From positions 124,001-188,000 of the forward strand of contig NZ_BOMY01000042.1 in assembly GCF_016862435.1 (NCBI RefSeq): 64,000 bases of DNA. The letters run 5' to 3'. The number at the start of each line of letters is the position of its first letter. The first letter of the stretch is position 1. Made by a program: the position numbers and the translations under genes. This stretch comes from Paractinoplanes tereljensis. Its GTDB lineage: Bacteria > Actinomycetota > Actinomycetes > Mycobacteriales > Micromonosporaceae. This document shows, one piece after another, positions 1 to 7,313 of the stretch. The notes beneath the pieces are model-generated. The model was not told the origin of the DNA and ran no database searches. It worked only from the letters and a program-made list of their open reading frames with translations.

Positions 1-811
1 GCCCGTCGGTGGACGTGGTCCGCACGCCGAGCACGTTGGTGCCGTCGGTCAGCGTGGCGTCGGCCGCGCAGCCGGAGGCGATGCTGGTCTTGTAGACGTA
101 CGACTGCTGCAGCCCGATGGTGGCGGCCGGCTTGAGGTAGTCGAACACGCCGGCGCCGGCCGTGGTCAGCGACACGTTCAGCGGGGTGTCACCCACCGAC
201 ACCTCACCGGCCGAGCGCAGGCAGTAATCCTCGGGCCAGGTGCCGTAACTGGTGTAGAGCGCGGCCTGCCGGACCCCGAAGTTGCGTTCGTAGGCCCAGA
301 GGATGTTCCACTCCGCGCTGTCCAGCCCGTTGAGGTACGTGCTGCCGGAGGCGTACACCTGCATGCTGTTGGTCAGCAGGATCGCGTTGTACTTCCCGGT
401 GCCGTCGGCGCGCACCAGGGTGTCGGTGGTGATCGTGGTGGTGGCGTCGTAGAGGACGTCGTAACCGGCGCCGAGCCGGTCCAGGGTCGCCTTCCAGGTG
501 GCCACCCCGAAGTCGTCGGTGTTGGTGGCCACGATCAACGCCCGCAGGGCGACGCGGTCGTTGGCGCCGGCCAGCGCCGCGGTCTTGGCCGCGGTGACCG
601 CGACCTTCCCGGTACGGCGTGGCAGCGGGGCGGGTGCGGTCACCTTCGGCGCGGCCACCGCGCCCTGGCCGGGCACCTGCGGCGGGGCGGCGACACGCGG
701 TCCGGGCTGGGCGTTCGCGGGTACCGGCAGGGCGGCAACGAGGGCGCCGGTGGCGAAAGCGGCGAGGATGGTGCGTACCGCTCGGCGGCGCGCGGGACGA
801 GCAGGAGCCAT
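1..811 (-). CDS. Secreted Agd3-like protein, N-terminal part (CBM87-type domain); 3' end outside window
   Basis: The reading frame starts at an ATG at 811, preceded by a GGAGG eight bases upstream, and runs off the left edge after about 270 residues. The first ~35 residues form a signal peptide (arginine-rich start, hydrophobic core, PANA-Q cleavage region). From about residue 85 the chain (ALRALIVATNTDDFG, then a KYNAILLTNS strand, then WAYERNFGVRQAALYT) resembles the N-terminal carbohydrate-binding domain of fungal/actinobacterial Agd3-type polysaccharide deacetylases. The deacetylase catalytic domain would lie beyond the edge and cannot be checked. Secretion and the family resemblance suggest a role on extracellular polysaccharide. 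It is divergent from the DeoR gene at 1419 across a long regulatory region. The secreted nature is well supported; the Agd3 assignment rests on remembered family features. Confidence 0.6.
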   Translation of the reverse strand, partial: MAPARPARRRAVRTILAAFATGALVAALPVPANAQPGPRVAAPPQVPGQGAVAAPKVTAPAPLPRRTGKVAVTAAKTAALAGANDRVALRALIVATNTDDFGVATWKATLDRLGAGYDVLYDATTTITTDTLVRADGTGKYNAILLTNSMQVYASGSTYLNGLDSAEWNILWAYERNFGVRQAALYTSYGTWPEDYCLRSAGEVSVGDTPLNVSLTTAGAGVFDYLKPAATIGLQQSYVYKTSIASGCAADATLTDGTNVLGVRTTSTDG

Positions 812-1075
812 CAGGCAACCTCCACGGCTGAGGACGGAGGGATCTTTGAAAAGCTGGCCGACGGCGAGTCTAAGCAAAACTTAAGGTTCTGATCCGCCCT
901 CGCTAATGTCTCCAGGTTGACCACGCATTCAATTGACACGCATTGATCACAGTGATAGCGGACCATATTACGAGGCAGTGATCTCCGGCCCGACTAGCGA
1001 GTTTGCGGCCGCCTCGGTAATACGCCGTTCACATTCACTAGCGTCACTGCAACGGCCAGCTGCGGGCGATCGTCC

Positions 1076-1093
1076 ACATTGGTCGACCAATGT
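1076..1093. promoter_or_regulatory. 18-bp perfect palindrome (operator candidate)
   Basis: ACATTGGTCGACCAATGT is a perfect dyad with no loop, typical in size for a dimeric repressor site. It lies in the divergent region between the secreted protein and the DeoR regulator. Confidence 0.5.
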
Positions 1094-1169
1094 CCGGATT
1101 CTAGGCATCTGCGTGGATCAACGCAGCTCGGGAAACCGTCCTAGATGGATGGTGATGAGACGCCCGGCC

Positions 1170-1190
1170 CATCATCCCGCCCGGATGATG
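1170..1190. promoter_or_regulatory. Inverted repeat CATCATCC-N5-GGATGATG
   Basis: Two perfect 8-base arms separated by five bases. It could be an operator or a small hairpin; position upstream of a regulator gene favours an operator. Confidence 0.4.
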
Positions 1191-1286
1191 CGCGAAACCG
1201 GCGGCCTGCCGCGCATTTCCGGCCACCCCGCACCGCCCGTCGCGTTACCCGCCGGAAATCCGCACCGGGCCGCCCGCAGCCACCCA

Positions 1287-1313
1287 CTGCAAATTACCCA
1301 CGGGTATTTGCAG
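1287..1313. promoter_or_regulatory. 27-bp near-perfect palindrome
   Basis: The arms CTGCAAA(T)TACCC and GGGTATTTGCAG pair over 12 bases with a single bulged T and a two-base centre (AC). It lies 106-132 bases upstream of the DeoR start. Confidence 0.5.
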
Positions 1314-1376
1314 GCGTGGATATCGGCCGCGCCGGGACCGCCGGGCGGCGAGCCGGGGCCGCAAGTGATCTTCAGC

Positions 1377-1392
1377 GCTTACCGCGGTAAGC
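1377..1392. promoter_or_regulatory. 16-bp perfect palindrome next to DeoR start
   Basis: GCTTACCGCGGTAAGC is a perfect dyad ending 26 bases before the ATG of the DeoR gene, where an autoregulatory operator would sit. Confidence 0.5.
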
Positions 1393-1418
1393 CATTCGAG
1401 ATCACGTAGCCTCACGAC

Positions 1419-1835
1419 ATGGCCGAGAATCTCGCCACCGCTTCGTACAACCGCCGCCACGATCTGCTGCAGCGGTTGCGAACCGACGGCCGGCTCGACG
1501 TCTCGGCAATTGCCGAGGAGGTCGGAATCTCCCGGGAAACCCTGCGGCGGGATCTGCGCAAGCTGGAAAGCCAGGGTTTGCTGCGACGCAGTTACGGGGT
1601 CGCCTATCCGGTCGAGAGCGGCGCCTACGAAAGCGAGCTCTCGGCCCGGGTCGACAGCAACGTCGAGGAGAAGATGCGGATCGCGACCGCCGCGATCTCG
1701 CACCTGGGCGCGGCCCAGAACGTGTTCATCGACGAGGGCTTCACCACCCAGCTGATCGCCCAGCACCTGCCGGAGAGTGAGCACTTCACGGTGATCACCC
1801 CGTCGCTGCCGATCGCCGCCCTGCACTGGGCGTGA
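1419..1835 (+). pseudogene. Truncated DeoR-family transcriptional regulator
   Basis: The 138-residue product has an intact DeoR winged helix-turn-helix at residues ~10-65 (RLDVSAIAEEVGISRETLRR, then LRKLESQGLLRRSYG), followed by the start of the effector domain (VEEKMRIATAAISHLG, then NVFIDEGFTT). Family members are about 250 residues; this frame stops at LPIAALHWA, so more than 100 residues of the sugar-phosphate sensing domain are missing. The DNA after the stop (1836-1910) does not continue the family in another frame, so a deletion rather than a point frameshift is likely. DNA binding could survive, ligand response probably not. DeoR regulators commonly control sugar or polyol genes, consistent with the mannitol dehydrogenase fragment downstream. 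The start lacks a clear ribosome-binding site. Confidence 0.65.
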
Positions 1836-1965
1836 GCTCGCGCCCGGCATGGCCCGGGTGTTCACCGAGGCCGACATCCGGCTTTCTGCATTGTTGCCGC
1901 GCTGTTTCTAATTGTCTTACCGATCCGGGCTCGATGCGGACGGAATCCGAGGGAGGCAGCACGCG

Positions 1966-2948
1966 ATGACTATTCAGGGATCGCCCTCAATATCGGCGGA
2001 TACGATTACCGCCACCACGGCCGAAGGTCCCGTCCGAGGCCGCCGGCACGACGGCTACCGCACCTTCTTCGCCGTGCCCTACGCGGCGGCCCCGGTCGGT
2101 GACCTGCGCTTCGCCCCGCCCCGGCCGGCCGTGGCCCGCGCGGCCGAACTCGACGCCACCACCATGGGCGCGATCTGCGAGCAGGACCTCGACCCGCTGC
2201 CCTTCAACATCCCGCCCACCCAGCACAACTTCTTCCACCCCGACGCCGTCCCGTCCGAGGACAGCCTCACGCTGAACATCTGGACCCCGGACGTCGAGGG
2301 CACCGCCCCGGTCCTGTTCTGGATCCACGGCGGCGCCTTCCTGTACGGCTCCGGCACCGGCAGCTGGACCGACGGCGCCCGGCACGCCCGCGAACACGGC
2401 GTCGTGGTGGTGTCGATCAACTACCGGCTGGGCATCCTCGGCGGGCTCTACCTCGGCGACAAGCGCGACGGGTGGGTCAACGTCGCGTTGCAGGACCAGA
2501 TCCAGGCGCTGCGCTGGGTGCACGAGAACATCGCCGCGTTCGGTGGCGACCCGGCCAACGTGACCATCGCCGGCCAGTCGGCCGGCGCGATGTCGGCGGC
2601 CGGGATTCTCGTCTCGCCGGCCGCCGAGGGCCTGTTCCGGCGGGCCATCGTGCAGAGCGGCCACCTCGGGGTGACCACCAGCATCGACGACGCGATCGCA
2701 CACCGGAACACGGTGCTGCGCCAGTTCGGCATCGACCCCGGCGCCGACGACGCGATCGAGCAGCTCCAGCGGGTCAACATCCTGCGCGTGCTGGCCGTGC
2801 AGCGGTCGCACGGGGTCACCCTGGGCACCTTCCCGCTGGTGCGCGACGGTCAGGTGATCGCCGCCGACCCGCTCGAGCTGCTGCGCTCCGGCGCCCGCCG
2901 CGACATCGACCTGCTGATCGGCACCGACGCCGAGGAGGACCGGCTGCT
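1966..2948 (+). pseudogene. Carboxylesterase type B fragment (C-terminus lost)
   Basis: Covers roughly the first 327 residues of an alpha/beta-hydrolase of the carboxylesterase B family (usually ~500 residues). The oxyanion-hole motif HGGAF, the nucleophile Ser205 and the acidic region GTDAEE are present, but the C-terminal part with the catalytic histidine is replaced by permease sequence. The esterase is therefore predicted to be inactive. The exact junction lies near 2940-2955 and cannot be fixed without an intact homologue. Confidence 0.7.
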
Positions 2949-4245
2949 GCGGCACGTGCTGCCGAACATCTGGGGCCCGATCCTGGTCAACACCGCGATG
3001 CTGGCGGCGATCAACCTGGGCGTGCAGGCCGGTCTCAACTACCTCAACCTCGGCGTCAAGCCGCCCGCGCCGAGCTGGGGCGGGCTGGTCGCGGAGGCGC
3101 AGATCAACCTGCAGCTCCAGCCCTGGCTGGTGATCCCGAGCGGGCTGACCATCGCGCTCACCATCGTGGCGTTCATCCTGCTGGCCGACGGCCTGCGCGA
3201 CGCCACCAGCCGGTCTTTTGTAGTCAGCCGGCCGGTTTCACTCCGGCCGTCGGCTTCAGCCGACGACGTCGAACCCGCGCCCGGTGTGCTCGAGGTCCGG
3301 CACCTGAACGTGCACTTCGGACCGCTGCGGGTGGTCGAGGACGTCAGCTTCAGTCTGCAGGCCGGGGAGATCCTCGGCATCGTCGGCGAATCCGGCTGCG
3401 GCAAGTCGGTCACCGTGAGCGCGGTGCTGGACAGCCTCGGGCCGGCCGGGCGCACCACCGGGAGCATCCGGTTCGACGGCACCGATCTGCTGACCGCGCC
3501 GGCCCGGGTCCGGGCGGCAACCCGGGGCAGCGGGATCGCCTATGTATCCCAGGATCCGATGGTCGCGCTCGACCCGAGCTTCACCATCGGCGCTCAGCTC
3601 GGCGAGATCGTCCGCACCCACAACAAGGGCAGCCGGGCCGCGGCCCGGGCCCGGGTCCTCGAGCTCCTGACCGACGTCGGGCTGCCCGATCCGCCGGCGC
3701 TGGTGAAGAAGTACCCGCACCAGATCTCCGGCGGGCAGGCGCAGCGGGTGTCGATCGCGTGCGCGCTGGCCGGCCGGCCCCGGGTGCTGGTCGCCGACGA
3801 GCCCACCACCGCGCTCGACGTCACCGTGCAGGGCGAGATCCTCAGCCTGCTGCGCCGGCTGCGCGACGAGGCCGGGATGGCGATCATCCTGATCACCCAC
3901 GACCTCGGTGTGATCGCCGACCTGTGCGACCGGGTCGCGGTGATGTACGCGGGCCAGATCGTCGAGACGGCACCGGTCCGGACGCTGTTCGAGCACCCGT
4001 CCCACCCGAACACGGCGGCGTTGATCCAGGCCAATCCGATCGTCGCCGAGCGTGGCGGGTTGCTGCCGTCGATCCCCGGGGTCGTCCCGGCCCCGGCCGA
4101 CTGGCCGGTCGGCTGCCACTTCTACGAGCGCTGCGCCTTCAGTACGCCTTCGTGTGCCGCCGATCCGATCCCGCTGGTGCCCTCGGGTGTGGCTCAGGCC
4201 GCCCGGTGCATTCACCTCGACGCCGTCCTGGGGGCGAAATCATGA
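1966..4245 (+). CDS. Chimeric ORF: carboxylesterase N-part, DppC C-part, full DppD ATPase
   Basis: A single 759-codon frame begins at an ATG with GGAGG nine bases upstream. Residues 1 to ~327 are a type B carboxylesterase (nucleophile motif GQSAGA, Ser205; SEDSLTLNIW; GTDAEE region). The frame then switches to the C-terminal part of an oligopeptide ABC permease (HVLPNIWGPILVNTAM, LNYLNLGVKPPAPSWG, then a final membrane segment), and from about residue 441 to a complete peptide-ABC ATPase: Walker A GESGCGKS at 474-481, Q-loop SQDP, signature ISGGQAQR, Walker B VLVADEPT, H-loop THDLG, and the C-terminal region with CHFYERC. No stop separates the pieces. Such a protein is very unlikely to work as a unit; the ATPase part alone could be functional if translated separately (a GTG at 3286 is a candidate). 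Overlaps the next start by ATGA. Confidence 0.8.
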   Translation: MTIQGSPSISADTITATTAEGPVRGRRHDGYRTFFAVPYAAAPVGDLRFAPPRPAVARAAELDATTMGAICEQDLDPLPFNIPPTQHNFFHPDAVPSEDSLTLNIWTPDVEGTAPVLFWIHGGAFLYGSGTGSWTDGARHAREHGVVVVSINYRLGILGGLYLGDKRDGWVNVALQDQIQALRWVHENIAAFGGDPANVTIAGQSAGAMSAAGILVSPAAEGLFRRAIVQSGHLGVTTSIDDAIAHRNTVLRQFGIDPGADDAIEQLQRVNILRVLAVQRSHGVTLGTFPLVRDGQVIAADPLELLRSGARRDIDLLIGTDAEEDRLLRHVLPNIWGPILVNTAMLAAINLGVQAGLNYLNLGVKPPAPSWGGLVAEAQINLQLQPWLVIPSGLTIALTIVAFILLADGLRDATSRSFVVSRPVSLRPSASADDVEPAPGVLEVRHLNVHFGPLRVVEDVSFSLQAGEILGIVGESGCGKSVTVSAVLDSLGPAGRTTGSIRFDGTDLLTAPARVRAATRGSGIAYVSQDPMVALDPSFTIGAQLGEIVRTHNKGSRAAARARVLELLTDVGLPDPPALVKKYPHQISGGQAQRVSIACALAGRPRVLVADEPTTALDVTVQGEILSLLRRLRDEAGMAIILITHDLGVIADLCDRVAVMYAGQIVETAPVRTLFEHPSHPNTAALIQANPIVAERGGLLPSIPGVVPAPADWPVGCHFYERCAFSTPSCAADPIPLVPSGVAQAARCIHLDAVLGAKS
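2949..3219 (+). pseudogene. Peptide ABC permease (DppC/OppC type) C-terminal fragment
   Basis: About 90 residues match the end of a DppC-type inner-membrane permease: the HVLPNIWGPILV cytoplasmic segment, the LNYLNLGVKPPAPSWG loop and a last membrane helix ending in ADGLRDATS. Roughly the first 200 residues (most membrane helices) are absent. The natural stop between permease and ATPase genes is also missing; a short linker (3220-3285) with a TCGGCTTCAGCCGA repeat connects to the ATPase. Confidence 0.65.
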
Positions 4246-5504
4246 CTCTGCTTCAGGTCGACGACCTCACGGCCGAACAGGACTGCCTCTACACCCTGGT
4301 GATCAAGCACGCCGACGGCAGCCGCGAGGCCCGGGTGATCGGCAGCATCGTCGACTACGTGTTCGCGCCGGACGACCCGGTCGCGGCGATCGAGCGGATG
4401 GCCCGGCCCGAGGTGCGCATCGTGTCGATGACCGTCACCGAGGGCGGGTACAACTTCGACCAGGTGACCGGCGAGTTCGTCGCGGACAACCCGGCCATCC
4501 GGCACGACCTGGCCCATCCGCAGGCGCCGACGACGATCTTCGGCTATCTGACCGCCGCGCTGAAACTCCGCCGGGAGCGGGGCATCCCGCCGTTCACGGT
4601 GATGTCCTGCGACAACATCCAGGGCAACGGCCACGTCGCCCGGCGGATGCTTGTCGCGTACGCCCGGCTGACCGGCGACGAGTTCGCCGACTGGATCGGG
4701 TCGTCGGTGCACTTCCCCAACTCGATGGTCGACCGGATCACCCCGGTCACCACCGACGCCGACCGGGCCGAGGTGGCCGACACGTTCGGCATCCGGGACG
4801 CCTGGCCGGTGGTCGCCGAGCCGTTCTTCCAGTGGGTCCTGGAGGACGAGTTCGGCGCCGGCCGGCCACCCTGGGAGCAGGCCGGCGTGCAGGTGGTGCC
4901 GGACGTCGAGCCGTACGAGCTGATGAAGTTGCGCCTGCTGAACGCCTCGCACCAGGCCATGGCCTACTTCGGTTACCTGGCCGGCTACCGGTACGCGCAC
5001 GAGGCCGCGCAGGACCCGGCGATCGTGTCGCTGCTCGCCGGGTACATGGCCGAGGCGACCCCCACGCTGCGCCCGGTGCCCGGCGTCGACCTGGCCGGTT
5101 ACCAGCGGGAGCTGATCGAACGCTTCTCCAACCCGGAGGTACGGGACACCCTGGCCCGGCTGTGCGCGGAGACCAGCGACCGGATCCCGAAGTGGTTGCT
5201 GCCGGTGGTGCGGGAGAACCTGGCCGCCGGCCGCCCGGTGGTGCTGGCGGCGGCGGTCTGCGCGAGCTGGGCCCGGTACGCCGAGGGCGTCGACGAGAAG
5301 GGCGCACCCATAGACGTCGTGGACCGGCTGGCCGACCGGGTCACCGCGGCGGCCCGCCGTTACCCCGACGACCCGGCCGCCTTCCTGCGCGATCCCCAGC
5401 TGTTCGGCGACCTGGTCGACGAGCCGGACTTCCGGCTGCCCTACCTGGCCGCGCTCAAGTCGCTGCACGAGCAGGGAGCGGCGGCCACCCTGCTCACGCT
5501 CTGA
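4242..5504 (+). CDS. Mannitol dehydrogenase-family protein, N-terminus replaced by DppF-like leader
   Basis: The 420-residue product starts with MTLLQVDDLTA, which looks like the first residues of a DppF-type ABC ATPase and sits where dppF is expected (ATGA overlap with dppD). It then continues directly as a long-chain polyol dehydrogenase from EQDCLYTLVIKHADG onward. The family C-terminal catalytic region is present (SVHFPNSMVDRITP, then KLRLLNASHQAMAYFGYLAG). Full-length members are about 490 residues and begin with a GxGxxxR-type nucleotide-binding segment; that first ~80 residues is lost, so NAD binding should be impaired. The frame is open throughout, indicating a recent or precise in-frame fusion. 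The original enzyme would oxidise mannitol, arabitol or a related polyol. Confidence 0.75.
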   Translation: MTLLQVDDLTAEQDCLYTLVIKHADGSREARVIGSIVDYVFAPDDPVAAIERMARPEVRIVSMTVTEGGYNFDQVTGEFVADNPAIRHDLAHPQAPTTIFGYLTAALKLRRERGIPPFTVMSCDNIQGNGHVARRMLVAYARLTGDEFADWIGSSVHFPNSMVDRITPVTTDADRAEVADTFGIRDAWPVVAEPFFQWVLEDEFGAGRPPWEQAGVQVVPDVEPYELMKLRLLNASHQAMAYFGYLAGYRYAHEAAQDPAIVSLLAGYMAEATPTLRPVPGVDLAGYQRELIERFSNPEVRDTLARLCAETSDRIPKWLLPVVRENLAAGRPVVLAAAVCASWARYAEGVDEKGAPIDVVDRLADRVTAAARRYPDDPAAFLRDPQLFGDLVDEPDFRLPYLAALKSLHEQGAAATLLTL

Positions 5505-6276
5505 GGCGTCCCACTCCGCCCCACACTGCCGCCGGGTTGGTCCGGTCCGCCTCGGTCACCGGCCGCCAGTCCGGCACCCGGACCACACCCGGCTCCAGCA
5601 GCTCCAGCCCGTCGAAGAAGCTCGCCACCTGCCCGTGGTCGCGGAAGGTCAGCCGGGTGTGCATCAGCTGGTTCATCCGCGAGGCCGCCTTGCGCACGCC
5701 ACTGTGGATGTCGATGGCCGGGTGCGACAGCACCAGGAAACTGCCCGGCACGAGGGCCGCCATCAGCCGTCGCACGATCGCCGCCGGGTCGTCCTCGTCG
5801 GTGATGCAGTGCAGGACGGCGATCAGCATAACCGCGACGGGCCGGCCGAAGTCCAGGGTGTCGGCGGCCTCCCGCAGGATCCGCTCGGTGTCCCGCAGAT
5901 CGGCGTCCAGGTAGGCGGTGGCGCCCGGGTCGGCACCGGTCAGCAGGGCGCGCGCATGGCTGAGCACGATCGGGTCGTTGTCGACGTAGACCACGCGGCT
6001 GTCCGGCGCTACTTCGTGCGTGTTGTTGGCCGCCGGCAGCCCCGTGCCGATGTCGAGGAACTGCCGAACCCCGTAGTCGGCGGCCAGGCACCGCACGGTC
6101 CGGGCCAGGAAGGCCCGGTTCCCGAGCACACCCTCGACAACCTCGGGCGAGTCTTCCTTCATCATGTCGGCCACTTGCCGATCGATGGCGAAGTTGTCCT
6201 TGCCACCAAGCCAGTAGTCGTACACGCGCGCGATATGAGCGACCTGGGTGTCCACCGGCCGCGATCCCTGCGTCAT
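5494..6276 (-). CDS. SAM-dependent methyltransferase, SAV2177/DUF574 family
   Basis: A 260-residue protein of the actinobacterial SAV2177 methyltransferase family. The hallmark ARVYDYWLGGKDNFAIDR is at residues ~16-33, the SAM-binding FLDIGTGLPAANNTHE around 70-85, then the motif VVYVDNDPIVLSHARALL. Substrates of this family are unknown; members are very numerous in actinomycetes. The chosen ATG at 6276 fits the usual family start; an upstream in-frame extension lacks similarity. The gene is convergent with, and overlaps by 11 bases, the dehydrogenase fragment, and is divergent from the DUF4240 gene with only 18 bases between start codons. Confidence 0.85.
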   Translation of the reverse strand: MTQGSRPVDTQVAHIARVYDYWLGGKDNFAIDRQVADMMKEDSPEVVEGVLGNRAFLARTVRCLAADYGVRQFLDIGTGLPAANNTHEVAPDSRVVYVDNDPIVLSHARALLTGADPGATAYLDADLRDTERILREAADTLDFGRPVAVMLIAVLHCITDEDDPAAIVRRLMAALVPGSFLVLSHPAIDIHSGVRKAASRMNQLMHTRLTFRDHGQVASFFDGLELLEPGVVRVPDWRPVTEADRTNPAAVWGGVGRLRA

Positions 6277-6294
6277 GCCGCGAGATTCTTGCAC

Positions 6295-6882
6295 ATGTCT
6301 ACGCTGCCCACTGTGGACATGAACGACTTCTGGACCTTCATCGAACACTCCCAGGGAGCCGACGACCGCGAGGCCTTCCTGGCCCACCGGCTCGGCGGGA
6401 TCCCCCGCTCCGACCTGCTCGATTTCGTCCAGCACCTGTCCGCGACGCGGGAGCCAGCTAACACCTACCGCCTGTGGCGGGCAGCGGACATCCTCATGGA
6501 GGGCCGCTGCAGCACCGACGAATTCCACTACTTCCAGATGTGGCTGGTAGGGCAAGGCCGCACGGCATACGACCAGGCGATCGCCAACCCTGACAGCCTC
6601 GCCGAGGTGCCGGCCATCCAGAGTCTGGCGTCAATCCCACAGCCCTGGCCGGACGACGACTACCCCACGTGGGAGTCCCTGGAATACGTAGCCTGCGAGG
6701 TAGGCGAACAGCGGCCCGACATCGACGGCGACATCCGCGACGTCGTCACCGACGAACGCCACGTAACGCTGCGCTCAGACCCCAGCCCCACCGACGTCGA
6801 ATGGGCCCGCTTGAACCCCGAAGAGCTGGCCCTCCGTTACCCCCGCCTGTGGACGCTGTTCGGCGAGCACTGGACCGCATAG
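6295..6882 (+). CDS. DUF4240 domain protein
   Basis: 195 residues. The N-terminal half has the DUF4240 look: NDFWTFIEHSQ, a helix with RSDLLDFVQHL, then FHYFQMWLVGQG and a helix ending near SLAEVPAIQ. The C-terminal half is acidic with no recognised motif. The family is of unknown function and is often found near toxin-immunity type loci, which is a general association only. A second possible start is the ATG at 6319 (MNDFWTF), which matches where the domain usually begins and would leave 42 bases to the divergent methyltransferase. Confidence 0.7.
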   Translation: MSTLPTVDMNDFWTFIEHSQGADDREAFLAHRLGGIPRSDLLDFVQHLSATREPANTYRLWRAADILMEGRCSTDEFHYFQMWLVGQGRTAYDQAIANPDSLAEVPAIQSLASIPQPWPDDDYPTWESLEYVACEVGEQRPDIDGDIRDVVTDERHVTLRSDPSPTDVEWARLNPEELALRYPRLWTLFGEHWTA

Positions 6883-6890
6883 GCCCTACT

Positions 6891-7241
6891 TCAGCTCGGC
6901 GCCCCGGGCCACTGGAAGACCAGGGCCGCCGCGGGAACCTCGTCGTCGACCAGCAGCCGGACCAGTTCGTCGAACAATCCGTCCAGGTCCTCTCGATCGG
7001 CCAGGTCATAGTGCTTGTTCACGCCCCGGTCGTCGGTCAGGCGCAGGGTAGCGAGTTCCGCCTCGCCGCTGCTCCAGATCATGACCTCCACCATCCAGAC
7101 CGCGGACTCGAACTCCACGCTCGTGACCGGCTTCCCATGATTGGGGTGAATGGGACGCACGCGCTGGTCGAACTCCAGCGCAGCCCACGTGCTTGCTCGC
7201 TGCTGGACTGCCGACGCCAACTCCTCAAGCGGAAAATCCAC
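6891..7241 (-). CDS. Hypothetical protein
   Basis: About 116 residues from a GTG at 7241 (VDFPLEELASAVQQ); AGGGA lies 11 bases upstream. The frame continues open to 7424, but that part would overlap the ATP-grasp gene on the other strand and shows no protein-like pattern. Features: an amphipathic N-terminal helix, a beta-rich centre (WMVEVMIWSSGEAELATLRLTDD) split here by no obvious motif, and an acidic helix LFDELVRLLVDDEVP. No signal peptide or membrane segment. I do not recognise the family. Confidence 0.5.
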   Translation of the reverse strand: MDFPLEELASAVQQRASTWAALEFDQRVRPIHPNHGKPVTSVEFESAVWMVEVMIWSSGEAELATLRLTDDRGVNKHYDLADREDLDGLFDELVRLLVDDEVPAAALVFQWPGAPS

Positions 7242-7313
7242 AGCACCGATGATCCCTGGGCGTGCGGGAATCGGCGTGACGGGGCGGGCTGGGGCGGCGA
7301 GAATCCGAGCGTG

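Larger units (their letters stand above)
812..1418. promoter_or_regulatory. 607-bp divergent intergenic region with four palindromes
   Basis: No convincing gene is present; the open frames here look like high-GC artefacts. The region separates the secreted protein (minus) from the DeoR-type regulator (plus) and holds four distinct inverted repeats, listed separately, spread over 1076-1392. A TTGACA at 933-938 with a 17-base spacer to TAGCGG at 956-961 is a possible plus-strand promoter, but lies far from the next start codon. Confidence 0.5.

Noticed and set aside
933..1409. Plus-strand frame in the divergent intergenic region
   Set aside because: Contains the palindromes, has no ribosome-binding site and no protein-like pattern.
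2472..5504. A very long plus-strand open frame (about 1010 codons) across the ATPase and dehydrogenase region
   Set aside because: Its first ~590 codons are arginine/proline/alanine-rich shadow of the chimeric ORF; only the final part is the real dehydrogenase.
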